The notes: generated from the letters alone by a model not told the origin. Numbered from the stretch's first letter, positions 11,206 through 23,832 are shown. The stretch: 64,000 nt of DNA from Rhabditoides inermis (GCA_963966185.1 CAWZYM010000283.1:506001-570000); one strand, 5' to 3'. A program made the numbers and translations.

Positions 11206-12866
11206 GTTATTTTGCGTGCAAGAGTCCAACAACGTGTCAAGCACGCTGTAAGGATATTTTAAGTCTGTACAAGTCTGTGTCTTATTTGCATTTCATGATG
11301 TATTTGATTTTTCAGGCTGCTCCCGTGAAGGCCACCACGGTCAAGGCTGCGCCCGCCAAGATGGACTCTTCTTCGTCGGATTCCGATTCTGAGGATGAGG
11401 CCCCCAAGAAGGCTGCTCCCGTGAAGGCGACCCCTGCTAAGGCTGCGCCCGCCAAGAAGGATTCGGACTCCGAGAATGAGGCTCCCAAAAAGGTGAATAG
11501 GTTGCATTTGAGTGTGTATTATTTGCATTTCATGATGTATTTGATTTTTCAGGCTGCTCCCGTGAAGGCCACCACGGTCAAGGCTGCGCCCGCCAAGAAG
11601 GACTCTTCTTCGTCGGATTCCGATTCTGAGGATGTGGCCCCCAAGAAGGCTGCTCCCGTGAAGGCGACCCCTGCTAAGGCTGCGCCCGCCAAGAAGGATT
11701 CGGACTCCGAGAATGAGGCTCCCAAAAAGGTGAATAGGTTGCATTTGAGTGTGTATTATTTGCATTTCATGATGTATTTGATTTTTCAGGCTGCTCCCGT
11801 GAAGGCCACCACGGTCAAGGCTGCGCCCGCCAAGAAGGACTCTTCTTCGTCGGATTCCGATTCTGAGGATGTGGCCCCCAAGAAGGCTGCTCCCGTGAAG
11901 GCGACCCCAGCTAAGGCTGCGCCCGCCAAGAAGGATTCGGACTCCGAGGATGAGGCTCCCAAAAAGGTGAATAGGTTACATTAGAGTGTCTTATTTGCAT
12001 TTCATGATGTATTTGATTTTTCAGGCTGCTCCCGTGAAGGCCACCACGGTCAAGGCTGCGCCCGCCAAGAAGGACTCTTCTTCGTCGGATTCCGATTCTG
12101 AGGATGAGGCCCCCAAGAAGGCTGCTCCCGTGAAGGCGACCCCTGCTAAGGCTGCGCCCGCCAAGAAGGATTCGGACTCCGAGAATGAGGCTCCCAAAAA
12201 GGTGAATAGGTTACATTAGAGTGTCTTATTTGCATTTCATGATGTATTTGATTTTTCAGGCTGCTCTCGTGAAGGCCACCACGGTCAAGGCTGCGCCCGC
12301 CAAGAAGGACTTTTCTTCGTCGGATTCCGATTCTGAGGATGTGGCCCCCAAGAAGGCTGCTCCCGTGAAGGCGACCCCTGCTAAGGCTGCGCCCGCCAAG
12401 AAGGATTCGGACTCCGAGAAAGAGGCTCCCAAAAAGGTGAATAGGTTGCATTTGAGTGTGTATTATTTGCATTTCATGATGTATTTGATTTTTCAGGCTG
12501 CTCCCGTGAAGGCCACCACGGTCAAGGCTGCGCCCGCCAAGAAGGACTTTTCTTCGTCGGATTCCGATTCTGAGGATGTGGCCCCCAAGAAGGCTGCTCC
12601 CGTGAAGGCGACCCCAGCTAAGGCTGCGCCCGCCAAGAAGGATTCGGACTCCGAGGATGAGGCTCCCAAAAAGGTAAGTAGGTTACATTAGAGTGTCTTA
12701 TTTGCATTTCATGATGTATTTGATTTTTCAGGCTGCTCTCGTGAAGGCCACCACGGTCAAGGCTGCGCCCGCCAAGAAGGACTCTTCTTCGTCGGATTCT
12801 GATTCCGAGGATGAGGCTCCCAAGAATATCACATATTTTGACTGGCGTAAACGTAGCATGTTTTAA
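11206..12866 (+). CDS. Nopp140/nucleolin-like acidic-basic repeat protein, plus-strand copy
   Basis: Exons are 11206-11247, 11316-11492, 11553-11729, 11790-11966, 12025-12201, 12260-12436, 12497-12673 and 12732-12866 (TAA at 12864). All internal exons are 177 bases and phase 0, so copy number can change without a frameshift. The introns (58-68 bases) are almost identical, ending GATTTTTCAG. From the VILRAR exon to the stop the product has 412 residues. Small differences separate the units (KMD in the first; DFSSSD in the fifth and sixth; SEN, SED or SEK before EAPKK). The start codon is unresolved: only 53 bases, with an acceptor but no ATG-bearing exon, separate this gene from the upstream stop. 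It may use an exon of the upstream gene or be trans-spliced. Confidence 0.55.
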
Positions 12867-12879
12867 ACGTTGTGAACAC

Positions 12880-12885
12880 AATAAA
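12880..12885 (+). terminator. Polyadenylation signal AATAAA
   Basis: AATAAA lies 14 bases after the TAA of the plus-strand Nopp140-like gene and mirrors the signal at 4133-4138. Confidence 0.6.
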
Positions 12886-14610
12886 TGTGAAGGTTATTCG
12901 ATGTGTTACTTTTGTAAAATTAAGTGAATGATTTGGATCATGGGAAAATGTTTACCACTATTTAGAATATGCTAATCTCAAAATAGCATGCTTATCTCAT
13001 ATCGCATATGCTCCATTTTGCCACCAGAGACCTTTGATTTTTTGTTAGAAAAAAAGGTAATCAGACACCTGTTCGACATGACTTACGCATGAAATGAACG
13101 AACACATGACAGAAATGATTGATAGAGATGAAACAGAAAGGGAGTATTACAGAGACCAGGAGTGAAACACATCTGACAAAGATTTATGTAGCAGCTGAAA
13201 AAAGAGACGAACCACTAGAACCCTCTCGTTATCTTCTAGCAGATCCAGCGATTAGAGCGACTAGGGTCAAATGATAACAATTCACATTGCTATATAGTCA
13301 TATCTCATATTGTTGTCAAAGTCCGCATTGGAAGAGAGGCACCAACGTCCACCTAAAACCTAAAATCTGTTTTTGTGTATAACAAATTATAATATTTTCA
13401 ATGCAATTATAATCAAATTTTCATATCTCGTCACGCCCCGTCAAAACATCACATACCTTTTCAATTCAGATGTGAAGTGCCGCTGATTGCTCTAGCCCAC
13501 ACATGTCTTCCGTCCTCTCACAAAGAAAACAAGAAAATTTGTGCGGTCCAGAGCAACCAGCAGCTGGTATCGAAGGAATATAGAAAATGACGGTAGAAAT
13601 ATAGCATATATATATTTGTAGAAATTGAACACGATCGTCACACCTGAATCAGAATTATAAGTAAAAACATGATCGTGAACGACATTCGCGCGATGAACAA
13701 GACAATGTGAAGAATTGTGTTTGGGTAACGAACACACAAACACACGGAACCGATTTGAACAGAGAGAGGGAGAGATTGGTGCCTATAAATTCGTGTGATA
13801 CCAAGTGAAAAAGTTGTAAACACTTTCAGAAAAATATAGGATTTGAGAATAACGGGCGCGAATGAATGGGGCGATGCTTATCGAATTTCCGAGAGAGGAG
13901 AGCCCAGTGAGGGAAAAACACGCACAACAATCGCTGTTTGCCTGTCTGACCGCGCGAATGAATAGGGCAGTGCGAATAGGGGTGGCGGGGCAGTGAACAC
14001 AAATATCGATTTGCCGAGAGAAGATGGCACAGTAACGGAGACACACGCGCACAGTTTGTCAGCTCGCGCAATCACTACCTACCAATTCGACAGACCGACA
14101 TTAGACAGTAGATAAGAAATTGTAAACTCATTAAAATACAGCAATATGATACTAGACAAATTAGTTATGCCAAATTGGTCCGTGAAATTCACTAGCTTGT
14201 GAAGCAAAACGTGAATGCGTTTTCATTCTTAATCAGAGAGGACTAGAAGAGACCACTTGAATACGTAATGATACATCCAAAAACAAGAAGCACACGTAGT
14301 AATAATCTTAGTTAGCGGCTAGACTACACGACGGCCGGCGGGAAAGAAAGAATCGTGGGAGCAATATGCGCGCGAGAGCGCAGAGAAATGAGAGCACATT
14401 TGACACCCTGCCCATCAGCAAAAAGATCACATATAAAGAAACAAAGATATGACAACTTTTATATTTTCAATGCATAAGAATGAAATTCTAAAATATGAAT
14501 CATTTCATGAATCTATGGTGAGCCCGCAAAAGAGATCAACTCTTTTCACGAGAGACATCAGAATTGTTATACAAAGATCAGAACCAGTTGGATGGTTTTT
14601 TCATCTTGAC
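12886..14610. other. Gene-poor flank of the Nopp140-like gene, plus-strand copy
   Basis: This is the mirror of 2408-4132. I see no coding exon with splice support. It ends at the tRNA-like element. Confidence 0.6.
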
Positions 14611-14712
14611 AAAACTTGACAAGGGTACCCAAAGTCGAACCTGCGCATGGGTGCTTGGTCAGCGAGAGCGCTCTCGCTACGCCACTACGCAACACCACTA
14701 CGCCACGTGGTC
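14611..14712 (-). repeat. tRNA-like Pol III element, mirrored copy
   Basis: This is the reverse complement of 2306-2407 with the same A box (14695-14705, minus strand) and B box (14631-14641). It lies about 215 bases inside the end of the duplicated locus at 14927. Confidence 0.4.
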
Positions 14713-14927
14713 ATGTGAGATGATCAGCGAAATAGAAATATGAACACCATGGAAAATCTGCATTGCATTCCGTTTAGTATTCTGTATATTCAAAATCTAC
14801 GATAATGTTTTCATTAAAAAAATCATGAGCTAACTGCGAGCCGAATATAATCTAAAGAGGGAAAAAGTTAGAAGAAAATTTCTTCCTAGAAAATGTGGGA
14901 AGAGGTTTTGGTTCGCTGGTTCGCTAG

Positions 14928-17900
14928 TAAATAAATAAAAAAAAGTTGAAAACACTGGACGTATTCATAGTGCATTCAAATTGGCGTCTCTTTTACAAAA
15001 CCATATGCGCGCGGCCGCCGCGAGTTCCGTTTTTGTAGGATAGGAGTACGTGATATTGCGTTTATTTACATTTTCTTTATGTTTATGTTATTTTTGTTCA
15101 TTGTATATGTTTATATTCATATGTTCCGGTTATTCAAATTAGTCAAAAATTGAATATATTCGTATTTTTTATGCGTTATGTGCTTCCTGCCGGATCTTAC
15201 AAAACGGGCGGGCCGTTCGCTCATCTAGAGAGTTTTGCTAAACGTCATTTGATTAGCAACATTTGTGCTTTTCTTTCACGCAAACTTGCTTTGTTTTATG
15301 CGGTGGGAGTGCCTGTTCACTCACATGATGCCTTCCAACTGCTCTGGCTTGCATATTCAGTTATCGCTACATAACAACGCGTCGGTTGCGCGACCACAAC
15401 TCACGAACTTACCTCACACCACACACTTTCACTCCACCTTGCCTCCTCCGCTCTGATTCTTGCTCTATTTTATACGCGGAACATGTGTTTCTTATGTGGT
15501 CGCTCCGTATTGCAAGCCGTTTGCGTTTGGCAAGTCTATCTTTGATCGAGACCCGCGTCTCGCGCTCGCTGACGCTGACTATACATGTATTGTTATAGCG
15601 AAGGTATTCGTGGTTATATGATTGTCATGATTCACGCCAATCAACAATCTGTTGATTGCTTGGCTGCTGCCCACTCTCTCAAAATGTTGCGCTACACTTT
15701 TACTGCTCGTGCTCTACAGATTTAAGGTTAGTTGCGTTTGCGATTCGCTATTCTCTCTTCCCATCTCTTCCCATTTCGCACTCTCTCTTCCCATTTGATA
15801 AATATCCTCTAATCTCACAATCTCTCTGTAGTATGTGTGAGAGTGATCACTGCCAGGTCCAACCTGTTTCGTTTCCGATTACCGCTTACTGCCCTGTTTC
15901 GATTGAACACACAATCCACCACTGATCAACATCATCAACCTGGAAAGTTATGTGTGCATTTAAACATTGCCGATTATCACATTGTTTCTGTTTTCAATTG
16001 TGACGAATAGCGCGATTGCGTTTTTTCTCGCGTCGGACCGCCTTTTGTAGCAATATATGAATATGCTGAAATTGTCGTTTATGGACGAGATTATGCCAAG
16101 GCTTGTGAAAGTGTATCAAGGCCGTCGCCGGTGGGTCTTCTTTTCTCGGCTCATCTCGCGAGAGTGTTTTGATTTACCCGAACATGCCATGCTGAAGGCC
16201 GTTCGCCATTATGCGGCTACCCAGCAACGCCCGCGAAACATTGTCCGTCCCGCGATGATCAAACATGCGACGCCGGGATGTATAGTGGTCCCTTTATCCT
16301 TTATTAGCTTATGATAGGCCTGCTGGAAAGAGCGCGCTCGCCGCTCGCTTGCGCAGCTGCCTTTTCATCTACATTGCAATGGGCGGCCCTCGGCCCACTG
16401 CCGCGCAACGCGCAAGTCAAACATAGAAACAGTCAGGATCACATACGCTAAACGCCCACAAAGCTTCATTCATTCAGCGGTCTGACCGCGTCTCCTTCCC
16501 TTACCATTATTCCCCTCTCTCCAGGCGCTATTTATCGCGCTTTGTGCGCGCCGTTGTTTAGAGAATTGTTGCGAGTTACGGCCGTTACGGGGTCAGTGCC
16601 AGTGACCACATGTCACCCTCAATACTCACTCCCGGAAACGTAAACATAAACAAATCCGTGTGCGACGGGGAGACAAGTCCGTTATTGACTTATTCGCATC
16701 TAATATTCACTATTCCATAACTAACAGGTGCATTGACGGCAATGTAGGTCGAGAGTGTGCGTTTGACCTTAGCCGGGCCTGCTTTCGTTTGTCACAGCCG
16801 GCTCTCTCGACTCGACTGTCATGTAATCTCTCAATCTCGACATTCTTCACTTGGCGACCCACAAGATGTCATCGCTTGTCGGCTTGTCCACTCAGCGCTT
16901 GTAATTGCGTTGTCTTCTTGCTTCTCAGTGCACCACAGGCCGCTTTCCGCAAAGGAACTTCATATTTGTGAAAGCCCCTCTCTACGCTGCGATTCGCTGT
17001 CCTTTCCATTCACTTCGGGCAGCTCTCGCGACTCGGTTCACCTTGGTTACCCCATCACTTTTTGTGCGCGCGTTTTGTCGGGGCGCGTTTCGTCTTGAGC
17101 CGCCGACGCGCGCCGTTTTTGTATTGTCTCTCTGCTCTTTTACAGGTGAGAACCCCCCCCCCCCCCTTCCGTATACGTATGCGTGTGTGAATCTCCACTA
17201 TGATCATTGCGATCAATACAATCGGTGCGCTGCCCGTAGGCATATCACCCTCTTTCAATAGGGTGCGCGCGCACCCCCCTCCTCCGCGGCTGTCGGGCAA
17301 TATAGTACAAGCAGGCCATGAAGCATGAAACTCTCGCGCGATCCGTATCCGTGCATAGCACTATTGTGCGCAATTCTGTGCACATTCACTGCTATTGCCT
17401 TATGTGCGTCTGTCGCTTTTCAGTCGCTCTCTCTTCCCATAATAGACGATATTGCCCGAAGCCGGAGCGCCGCTCGCTTTTTCTCTACGATCCTCCGATT
17501 TGCATTTGTATTCGATTCGTGTGATCGGCTCGACTTCTCCAGAGTGTCGCGAACCGCGCTTTTTCTGGATCTTTGAAGATCTTTTTTCACCGTCAATTTC
17601 CAATCGCCTTTGGAGTGAACACGGAATCGGCGGATGATTATCGCCGGAGCACATCTCCCGTGTGTTCCACATCTATGAATCAGATCTGACCTAAACTCGC
17701 GGCGCCTGCGCGGCGCCCGATGAACACAGCGACGGGCGATGAGTTTTCGTGCTTGAAAAACACGAATAAGATTAATGTAGTTTCGAAGAGGCTTTTAATT
17801 GCACTTCTGTTAATGCTTTTCGATTTCCTTTGTGAATCTCTCTGTGTGAATACATTGATCTCACGCCGACTGCTATTTTGTTTTATTGCACAGCATCGTC

Positions 17901-18086
17901 GTCTGTGTTGTCGATGAACGGTGTATGTATCTATTGAATGAGCGTGTTTCTTGCTATGCTAATGACGCATCATACTATAAACACGCGATATCACGCATGA
18001 CCCTTTCGGGTGTGTCGCGTACAAGTGTGCGTCGCAAATGTGTCATTTTGTGTTGTGATTGATTGATTGATCGAGCGTACTGATTA

Positions 18087-18123
<37 letters not shown>

Positions 18124-18126
18124 AGG
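14928..18126. other. Long upstream region of the bZIP gene, no gene called
   Basis: Homology to the inverted block stops at 14927/14928. The following 3.2 kb is GC-richer and contains several overlapping short reading frames, none with a consistent splice chain or recognisable product. Visible landmarks are a C14 run at 17153-17166 just after a possible donor (CAG|GTGAGA) and a (GATT)n tract at about 18088-18122 that runs into the acceptor of the first bZIP exon. It probably holds the promoter and any 5' untranslated exons of the bZIP gene. Confidence 0.5.
18088..18122 (+). repeat. (GATT)n microsatellite abutting an acceptor
   Basis: About eight GATT units run directly into TGTAG at 18121-18125, the acceptor before the ATG-bearing exon of the bZIP gene. 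The repeat takes the place of a pyrimidine tract. Confidence 0.85.
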
Positions 18127-21100
18127 ATGGAGGACGACTGGTCGGCTCCGATCCTGAAAAACGACTGTCTCTTTTCGTCGGCGGCCACCGGCGACGATGC
18201 AACACAGGTGATTTTTTGTTGTTGGAGTTTTTATATTTGCTGTTGTTGTTTTGAGCTGTTTTAATGGTTGATCATAATGGTATGCAGACAGACTGAGATG
18301 AATGAGTTCACGTTTGTGACAAGAGTTTATGGACGCGTTTATGTTTCGCTACCGATTATTAGATGAACTGGGTGTTATGGAAATGTGATTGGATTAAACA
18401 TTTGGTTATAAGTTGAAACATTGCATACATACAATCACATGTTTCACCTCCACAACAATATTAATGTAAGTTAAACTTATAATAACGATTCGGTGTGTTT
18501 GAATTGCTTAATCTCAATCGTTCGCGCTTCCCGCGGGCCCGCGGCCAAGATTTCCTCACCGTAGGATTGTGCGTACTAGCAGATCACCCATATTGCTAAC
18601 ATTGTGTGTCGGAATCAGATTGATATTCCTTTCTGTTTCGGTTGGCAAATCGCAATGATTCCGGATAATTGATTGATTGATTGATTGATTGTTTGCAGTT
18701 CGCGTCGCTGTCGGACGGTCTGTCTCTGGAGACGAGCAGCACGTACCTGGATCTGGGCGGGGGCGGACGACTCGCCGGCGGCGGAGGAGACGTCAAGACC
18801 GAGCTCGTCGACGATACCAGCGGTGCGTGCACGAAAATGGAATGTGGAATCAAATACACAAAACCTTGCAACTTGCAATGACACAACGTGCTGATCGTAG
18901 AATGCGCGCGCACTTCGCACATCGCATTATGTCAGTTTGTCATCTGTAGCACGTATGGAAACGGCGGGGTGTTTGACGTCAACTAACAGTTTTATCGGTT
19001 TTTGGCAAGTTTCAAGTTACAACGAGGTAATCGAATACAATTTATGCTGAAGCAGTTCAGCCCCATTTTTTAAAACGAGTTTACTGGCACATCTGTCATA
19101 CTCCCCAAAAATGTACACATTTTGAAACTATTTTTTACTCGGTTAGAAAGCCTTAATCAGACAAGAGTCCCTGGGCTGTCCGGTATTCGAGAAACACAGA
19201 GAGTGGTGATACATGGTTGGTTGACAGCTCTGACAGCTCTAGAGATTAACAGGGATTGATGGATTGTTACAAGTTGTTTCTTTCCTTCTCCTCCCTCCCC
19301 CCCTCTCCCTATCTCTTTCTTTTTGTGATCTCGCTGCGGTGCGGTGTGCGGACTAGTTCCTGTTTCTTTTTTGCCCTCTAAATTTCGGCTAACCGACATC
19401 TTTTCGGAGCCGCAACGACGTGCCGTCTCCTAGTAGCGCTGGAGCCATTTGCGCTCTCCACATAAAGCTCGCGCCGTAAAGGCACTTATGGATAGTGACA
19501 GGGATGGGATGGGGAGGTGAATGTGAGGGGGCGAGAAGGAGACGAATGAGAGAGACGGTAGCGACGACGCCTCCACTGATGTACCCACTCCCACCTGCAC
19601 CTGCATTGCATCACTTGACGCATCGTCTCACGCTCAGAATTCCGAAGTGTGCCCCCGCCGTCACCATATCGATGCAGAATGCAGTGCTTCTCTGGGGGGA
19701 ACAGTTGTTATCACCCACTCTCGCTGCTTTTCGATCACGGATTGGACTGTCTCGCCTCATTTTTCGGATTTTTTCCCGCCTTGCATGTCTCGTGCAGTGA
19801 AGCGGCGTTGTTGCTCTATCTCGCATGTTTACGTTCATGCGTTAAGCGAAGCCGGCCGCGCGAGCTTATCAGTGGTGATGAAGTTGTGATATGGAACAAG
19901 TGAGTGGAGAGAAAGAGAGAGGGAAGAGAGAGAGGAGTGCACGGGGCCAGATAGGTGCGTTCGCTGCTTCGCTCCACTTTGCTCCTGCAAAACGGATCGA
20001 TCGCTGAACTGTGTGTTATCGGTAGATATCACTACGGCAAGTCGGCAAGAAGCGAACATGACATAAGAAAAAGTCGTAAAAAAAGTATAATCTCAGCAGA
20101 TCTAATGAACGATGCACATTGAATGCGGGAAATGTGGTGAAATGGCGCGGAGCGTTGATGTCGATTTGGATCTCATCAGAACGACGATAATAGATTTAGG
20201 GTGTGGTGTGATAAGCATGGTTTTATCGTAGTGTTATCATGTTCGTCGTCGGACATCGGTACACATACACTTTGAAACTATTAACTTTTCGATGCACTCG
20301 ATTCGTCCTCTTTCTCCATCGTCTACGGTCTACGCGCTACTGATCGTGAGCTGAGAGGGCGGCACCCCTTTGGACCATCTCTCGCGGTAGCTCTCGCCTA
20401 TACCGTTTCCCCCGTTTCGCTCGGCTCCGGGCAGTCCAGGCAGTGCTGATAAGACCTTCTCTCGCGCGGGGCTCGGGGGTGTGTCCGCTCACCTGCCCTG
20501 CTTCACGCGCGAACCGTCCCGCCATCCTGCGGTTTATTGGATCTACTCTCTTTCTCAATCGACGACAAGAGGACATCAGCGATATTCTCTGCGAGCATGT
20601 TTGACGTCTCGATGTTTGACGACCTGGACTTTGATTTCGGCACCTCTGCCCCGACCGGCGCTTCGGTGCCGCACCCCAACTCGCTCAGTGTGCCGACCAT
20701 TGCCGGCGTTCACATCAAGACGGAGGTTGCAGGTACGCTCGCTGTCAGTCGCTCATTCTTCGCATTTCTGCAAGCTGCGTTGTTGTTGTGGGGCGATCGC
20801 ATTCCGAGAACTGTTATCAATGGCTCCGGTCCGGCGCCGCTCGATTTCTAGACTCTCGCATCATGCGTTTTTGTGTAGTTCCGGGAGATGTGAGGAGGAT
20901 GAATCACTCCTTGACTACTGTTCGAATCGGCCAGTCTGCCATCCTGCCATGGAGCATGTGAACATGAGCGCAAACAACTTTTTCGCGACCTGGAAATTTC
21001 AATTTCGCTCTGTTTGAGAGTTCGTATCGTAGGATCTCGATCGGCGGCGGCGAGTTTTTGCGGATCACAAACCGCGTCGCACAATACACGCTTATTGTTG

Positions 21101-23832
21101 TGGCTGCTTATTGACAAACTGCGCCCGCTATTGTCCAAGTTTCGGGAATCTCCAATTTGAGCTTTCATCGCTTGTTCCACAGTAGTGCTCGCGCCCCCTC
21201 TAGCACGGGGATTTTGTATGAATCCCGCGCACGATGCTCTCGTGCGACATGTTATTGTGTCTGCGCAGAGTGTGGGTGGGGGATGAAGCGATCTCTATTA
21301 TGTCCGGTGGCAGCCGGTGAATCGAGTCTGAACGCTCCGCACTCGCACTCAGCCGGCTGATACTATACGCACTATCTGTCTCTTCAGCGTCTCTCCGGTA
21401 CTTGTACTTTTGGAGGTGTGCCTCTCCCGAATTGGACACTGCTTCTCTTTCGATTCGCTTCTCTGTGTGATGATAGCTGTTGCTGCTCGGTACTGTGTGT
21501 TCGTTGTACGAAGCTCGCGTTTCGTTCTCTCTCTAGCATGTCGATGTCCGTTTGCGCATCTGCCGCGCGCCTCCGCTGCCGCACTGGCGTTTCGAGGTTT
21601 CATTCAGCGAATTCTAGTTTATTGGATTTGGATTGTCCCTCCCGATGTTCGATCAAATGCATCTTGGCTTTGCGCTGGGCGATCTCAACGACATTCACGC
21701 CAGCTTTATGGGTGAGTGTGCGAGTAAAGTGCGGAGGTGGAACCCCGATTCCCCCGATCTGTATCGCCTTCGCAGCGATCCACCGCCGACTTGTGACAAA
21801 TGACGTCGCTCTCACTACCTGTCGTTATCCGTGAAAGCACATTGATTAGAGTGTATGATCTGAGATAGCGACTTTCGCCGCCATAGCTTATCTAAGTGAG
21901 AGGGGGTGCTTTGCCTTTGCGGACGCTGCCTATCAACTGCAACTTGTAGAGCGCGGGGGGCGAGAAGATGGGGGAAAAGGGATCGATTGGCGCAAGTCGC
22001 TGTGAATACTGATCGAGACAGTGCAGTATACTATGACTCTCGACTAGAAGCCGCGCTTCCATGAGAGCCGGCGCCCGTTTTATGAACGGTGACAGACATT
22101 GCACATGGGAATATAGAAGTCGACGAGACGGATTATGGATTTTTTTTCCTATTTCCCTACTTATTTGAGCATTGCAGACTATCACGGCTCGTCGTCCGGC
22201 TCGCCGTCGTCCTCGCTCTCGTCTCCCATGGAGCTCAAGGAGCTCGGCGTCGACTTTAGGTGGGCGGAGCGTGCGGGGGCGGGGCTTATGGTGGACGTGT
22301 TCAGCTCGCCGCTGTGCGTGAACCCGTTTGGTGCGAATCATGGCGGCGGAGGACCGCACTCGTTCATGCACTCTCCAGCCAGTAGCAGTGGGTGAGTAGA
22401 GGAAGAGAGGAAGAGAGAGAGAGAGAAAGAAAGAGAGAGAGAGAGAGAGAGGGAAAGAGGGAGAGGGTGAGAGGGAGACCCTCTTCAGCTCTCCGTTCGG
22501 TATGTCGTTCCCGGCCTCGTCGGGTGCGTCTCCCCTCCCGCCCGTCTCGCACTTCTCGCAGTCGATGCTCCTCCACCAGCAGCGCGCGCATCCCGGACAG
22601 ATGATGCACGGCACGCCGGTCGACGCATTCCCCCAGTTCCAGTTTGATGGTGGGTAGTGGTGGTGCCTGGCAGTCTGGCAGTCTGGACTGGAGGAGTACA
22701 GATGCTATGATTTGTGATGTATATAGCCAGTTTTCGTTGTGTGAGTGGGAAATGGCGCGGTGGATTATTTTGATTTCAGAAAATGTTGGAGATTGCATTT
22801 TCATATTGGAACATTGTAAACTGAAAAATTTATGTTTCATAGTTTGGATATGTTTGCGATGATGTTTTTGTGATAATTCAGTTCTTTTTTCCCTTTTGAA
22901 TCCTATAAATGAACCAATCAATAGTTACGGAATCGTTATATCTGTCCTACAACATTGATATCTCGCAGACGTCGCCTCCACGTCTCCCTCTCCCTCTGAT
23001 GCCGGCTCCCCATCCGACGCCTTCGACTCGTCCTACCAGCAGCAGCTCGCCGCACAGCAGGTACGGTAGCGGATACGGTAGCCGAGAGAGTACTGTACCT
23101 TGCAGGCGGCCGCGCGCACTCGCAGCAAGATGCACGAGATGGCCGTGCGACAGCGGCTCATCACCGACCAGGTGCGGATAAATACGGGGGTCGGACGGGG
23201 CGCCCTGAAATTACGGGGCCTAATTTGACAATGTTTTAGGACCCACGCGCACAGGGCCAGGTACAGCTGTCACTCGAGGAGAAGCGCACGCTCGTTCAGG
23301 TACGGTGGGGTGGGGGGTACTGTAGGTTTTTGAATACTGTATTGTGAATTTTCTAGGAGGGCTACGCCGTCCCCACCCGACTCCCGCTCACCAAGGCTGA
23401 AGAGGAGGCGCTGAAGATTGTGCGGAGAAAGATTAAGAACAAGGTTGGTGGAGAGAGGGAGAGAGAGTGAGTGAGAGAGAGAGAGAGAGAGAGAGGTTAG
23501 AGAGATGACGTCACCCCGTTTGCAGCTGTCGGCGCAGGAGTCTCGCCGGAAGCGCAAGGAGTACATGGACACTCTGGAGGCGCGGGTGCAGGGCTACTTC
23601 TCCGAGAATGCGCAGCTCAAGGCGCGCGTCAAGCAGCTCGAGGCGGCCAATCGGTGGGTACTGTAGACTGAATAGGGATACCGTAGGGTAGCGATGAGTT
23701 CTGTAGAACGTACGGCAAATCGTTGACAAATTAGACGCTTTTCTGCTATGTGAATCATATTTTGAGATGTGTACATAACTTTCCTTTTTCAGCCAGCTGA
23801 CTGCGCAGATGCAGAAGATGCAGGATATGTGA
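18127..23832 (+). CDS. CREB3/OASIS-family bZIP transcription factor
   Basis: Ten in-phase exons: 18127-18207, 18699-18822, 22178-22391, 22489-22649, 22969-23060, 23106-23171, 23240-23299, 23357-23443, 23526-23653 and 23793-23832. They total 1053 bases and 350 residues. The N-terminal two thirds are Ser/Pro/Gly/Gln-rich, as in an activation domain. The bZIP follows [12 protein letters not shown]: basic region RRKIKNK plus [12 protein letters not shown], then a zipper with leucines at heptad spacing ([27 protein letters not shown]). The [18 protein letters not shown] form separates the CREB3 group from CREB1 and ATF. The protein stops about eight residues past the zipper, so the transmembrane segment and lumenal tail usual in CREB3 proteins are absent in this model. 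The C. elegans member of this group is crh-2, but orthology is inferred from the motif only. The ATG follows an acceptor by one base, so SL trans-splicing is possible. Confidence 0.85.
18669..18692 (+). repeat. (GATT)n microsatellite abutting a second acceptor
   Basis: A second GATT tract runs into GTTTGCAG, the acceptor of bZIP exon 2 (18699). It is the same motif in the same position relative to the splice site as the tract at 18088-18122. Confidence 0.8.
18823..20596. other. First large intron of the bZIP gene, likely internal promoter region
   Basis: I see no coding exon. The 19260-19330 stretch is pyrimidine-rich and 19905-19940 is a (GA)n-rich tract. The GC-richer last 300 bases before the exon at 20597 could be a promoter for the alternative first exon, but no unambiguous TATA box or initiator can be named. 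Confidence 0.4.
20597..20732 (+). CDS. Alternative first exon of the bZIP gene
   Basis: The frame [19 protein letters not shown]... ends in HIKTEVAG at a CAG|GTACGC-like donor (20732/20733). It leaves phase 1, the same phase as exon 2 of the long form (…[12 protein letters not shown], 18822). It can therefore splice to 22178 and would give a protein of 327 residues. Both exons end in a (V/I)KTE motif, as if they were diverged duplicates; the Phe/Asp-rich start resembles an acidic activation segment. A weak acceptor (ACATCAG, about 20578) is also in phase, so the exon could instead be internal. An in-frame upstream ATG at 20537 is a second possible start. Confidence 0.55.

Noticed and set aside
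1..14927. Terminal inverted repeats of one giant transposon
   Set aside because: The arms carry ordinary split genes, no transposase is visible, and the layout is explained by one inverted insertion into an intron.
16057..16314. 85-residue frame upstream of the bZIP gene
   Set aside because: It has no acceptor or donor context and no recognisable family, and the surrounding GC-rich DNA gives similar frames by chance.
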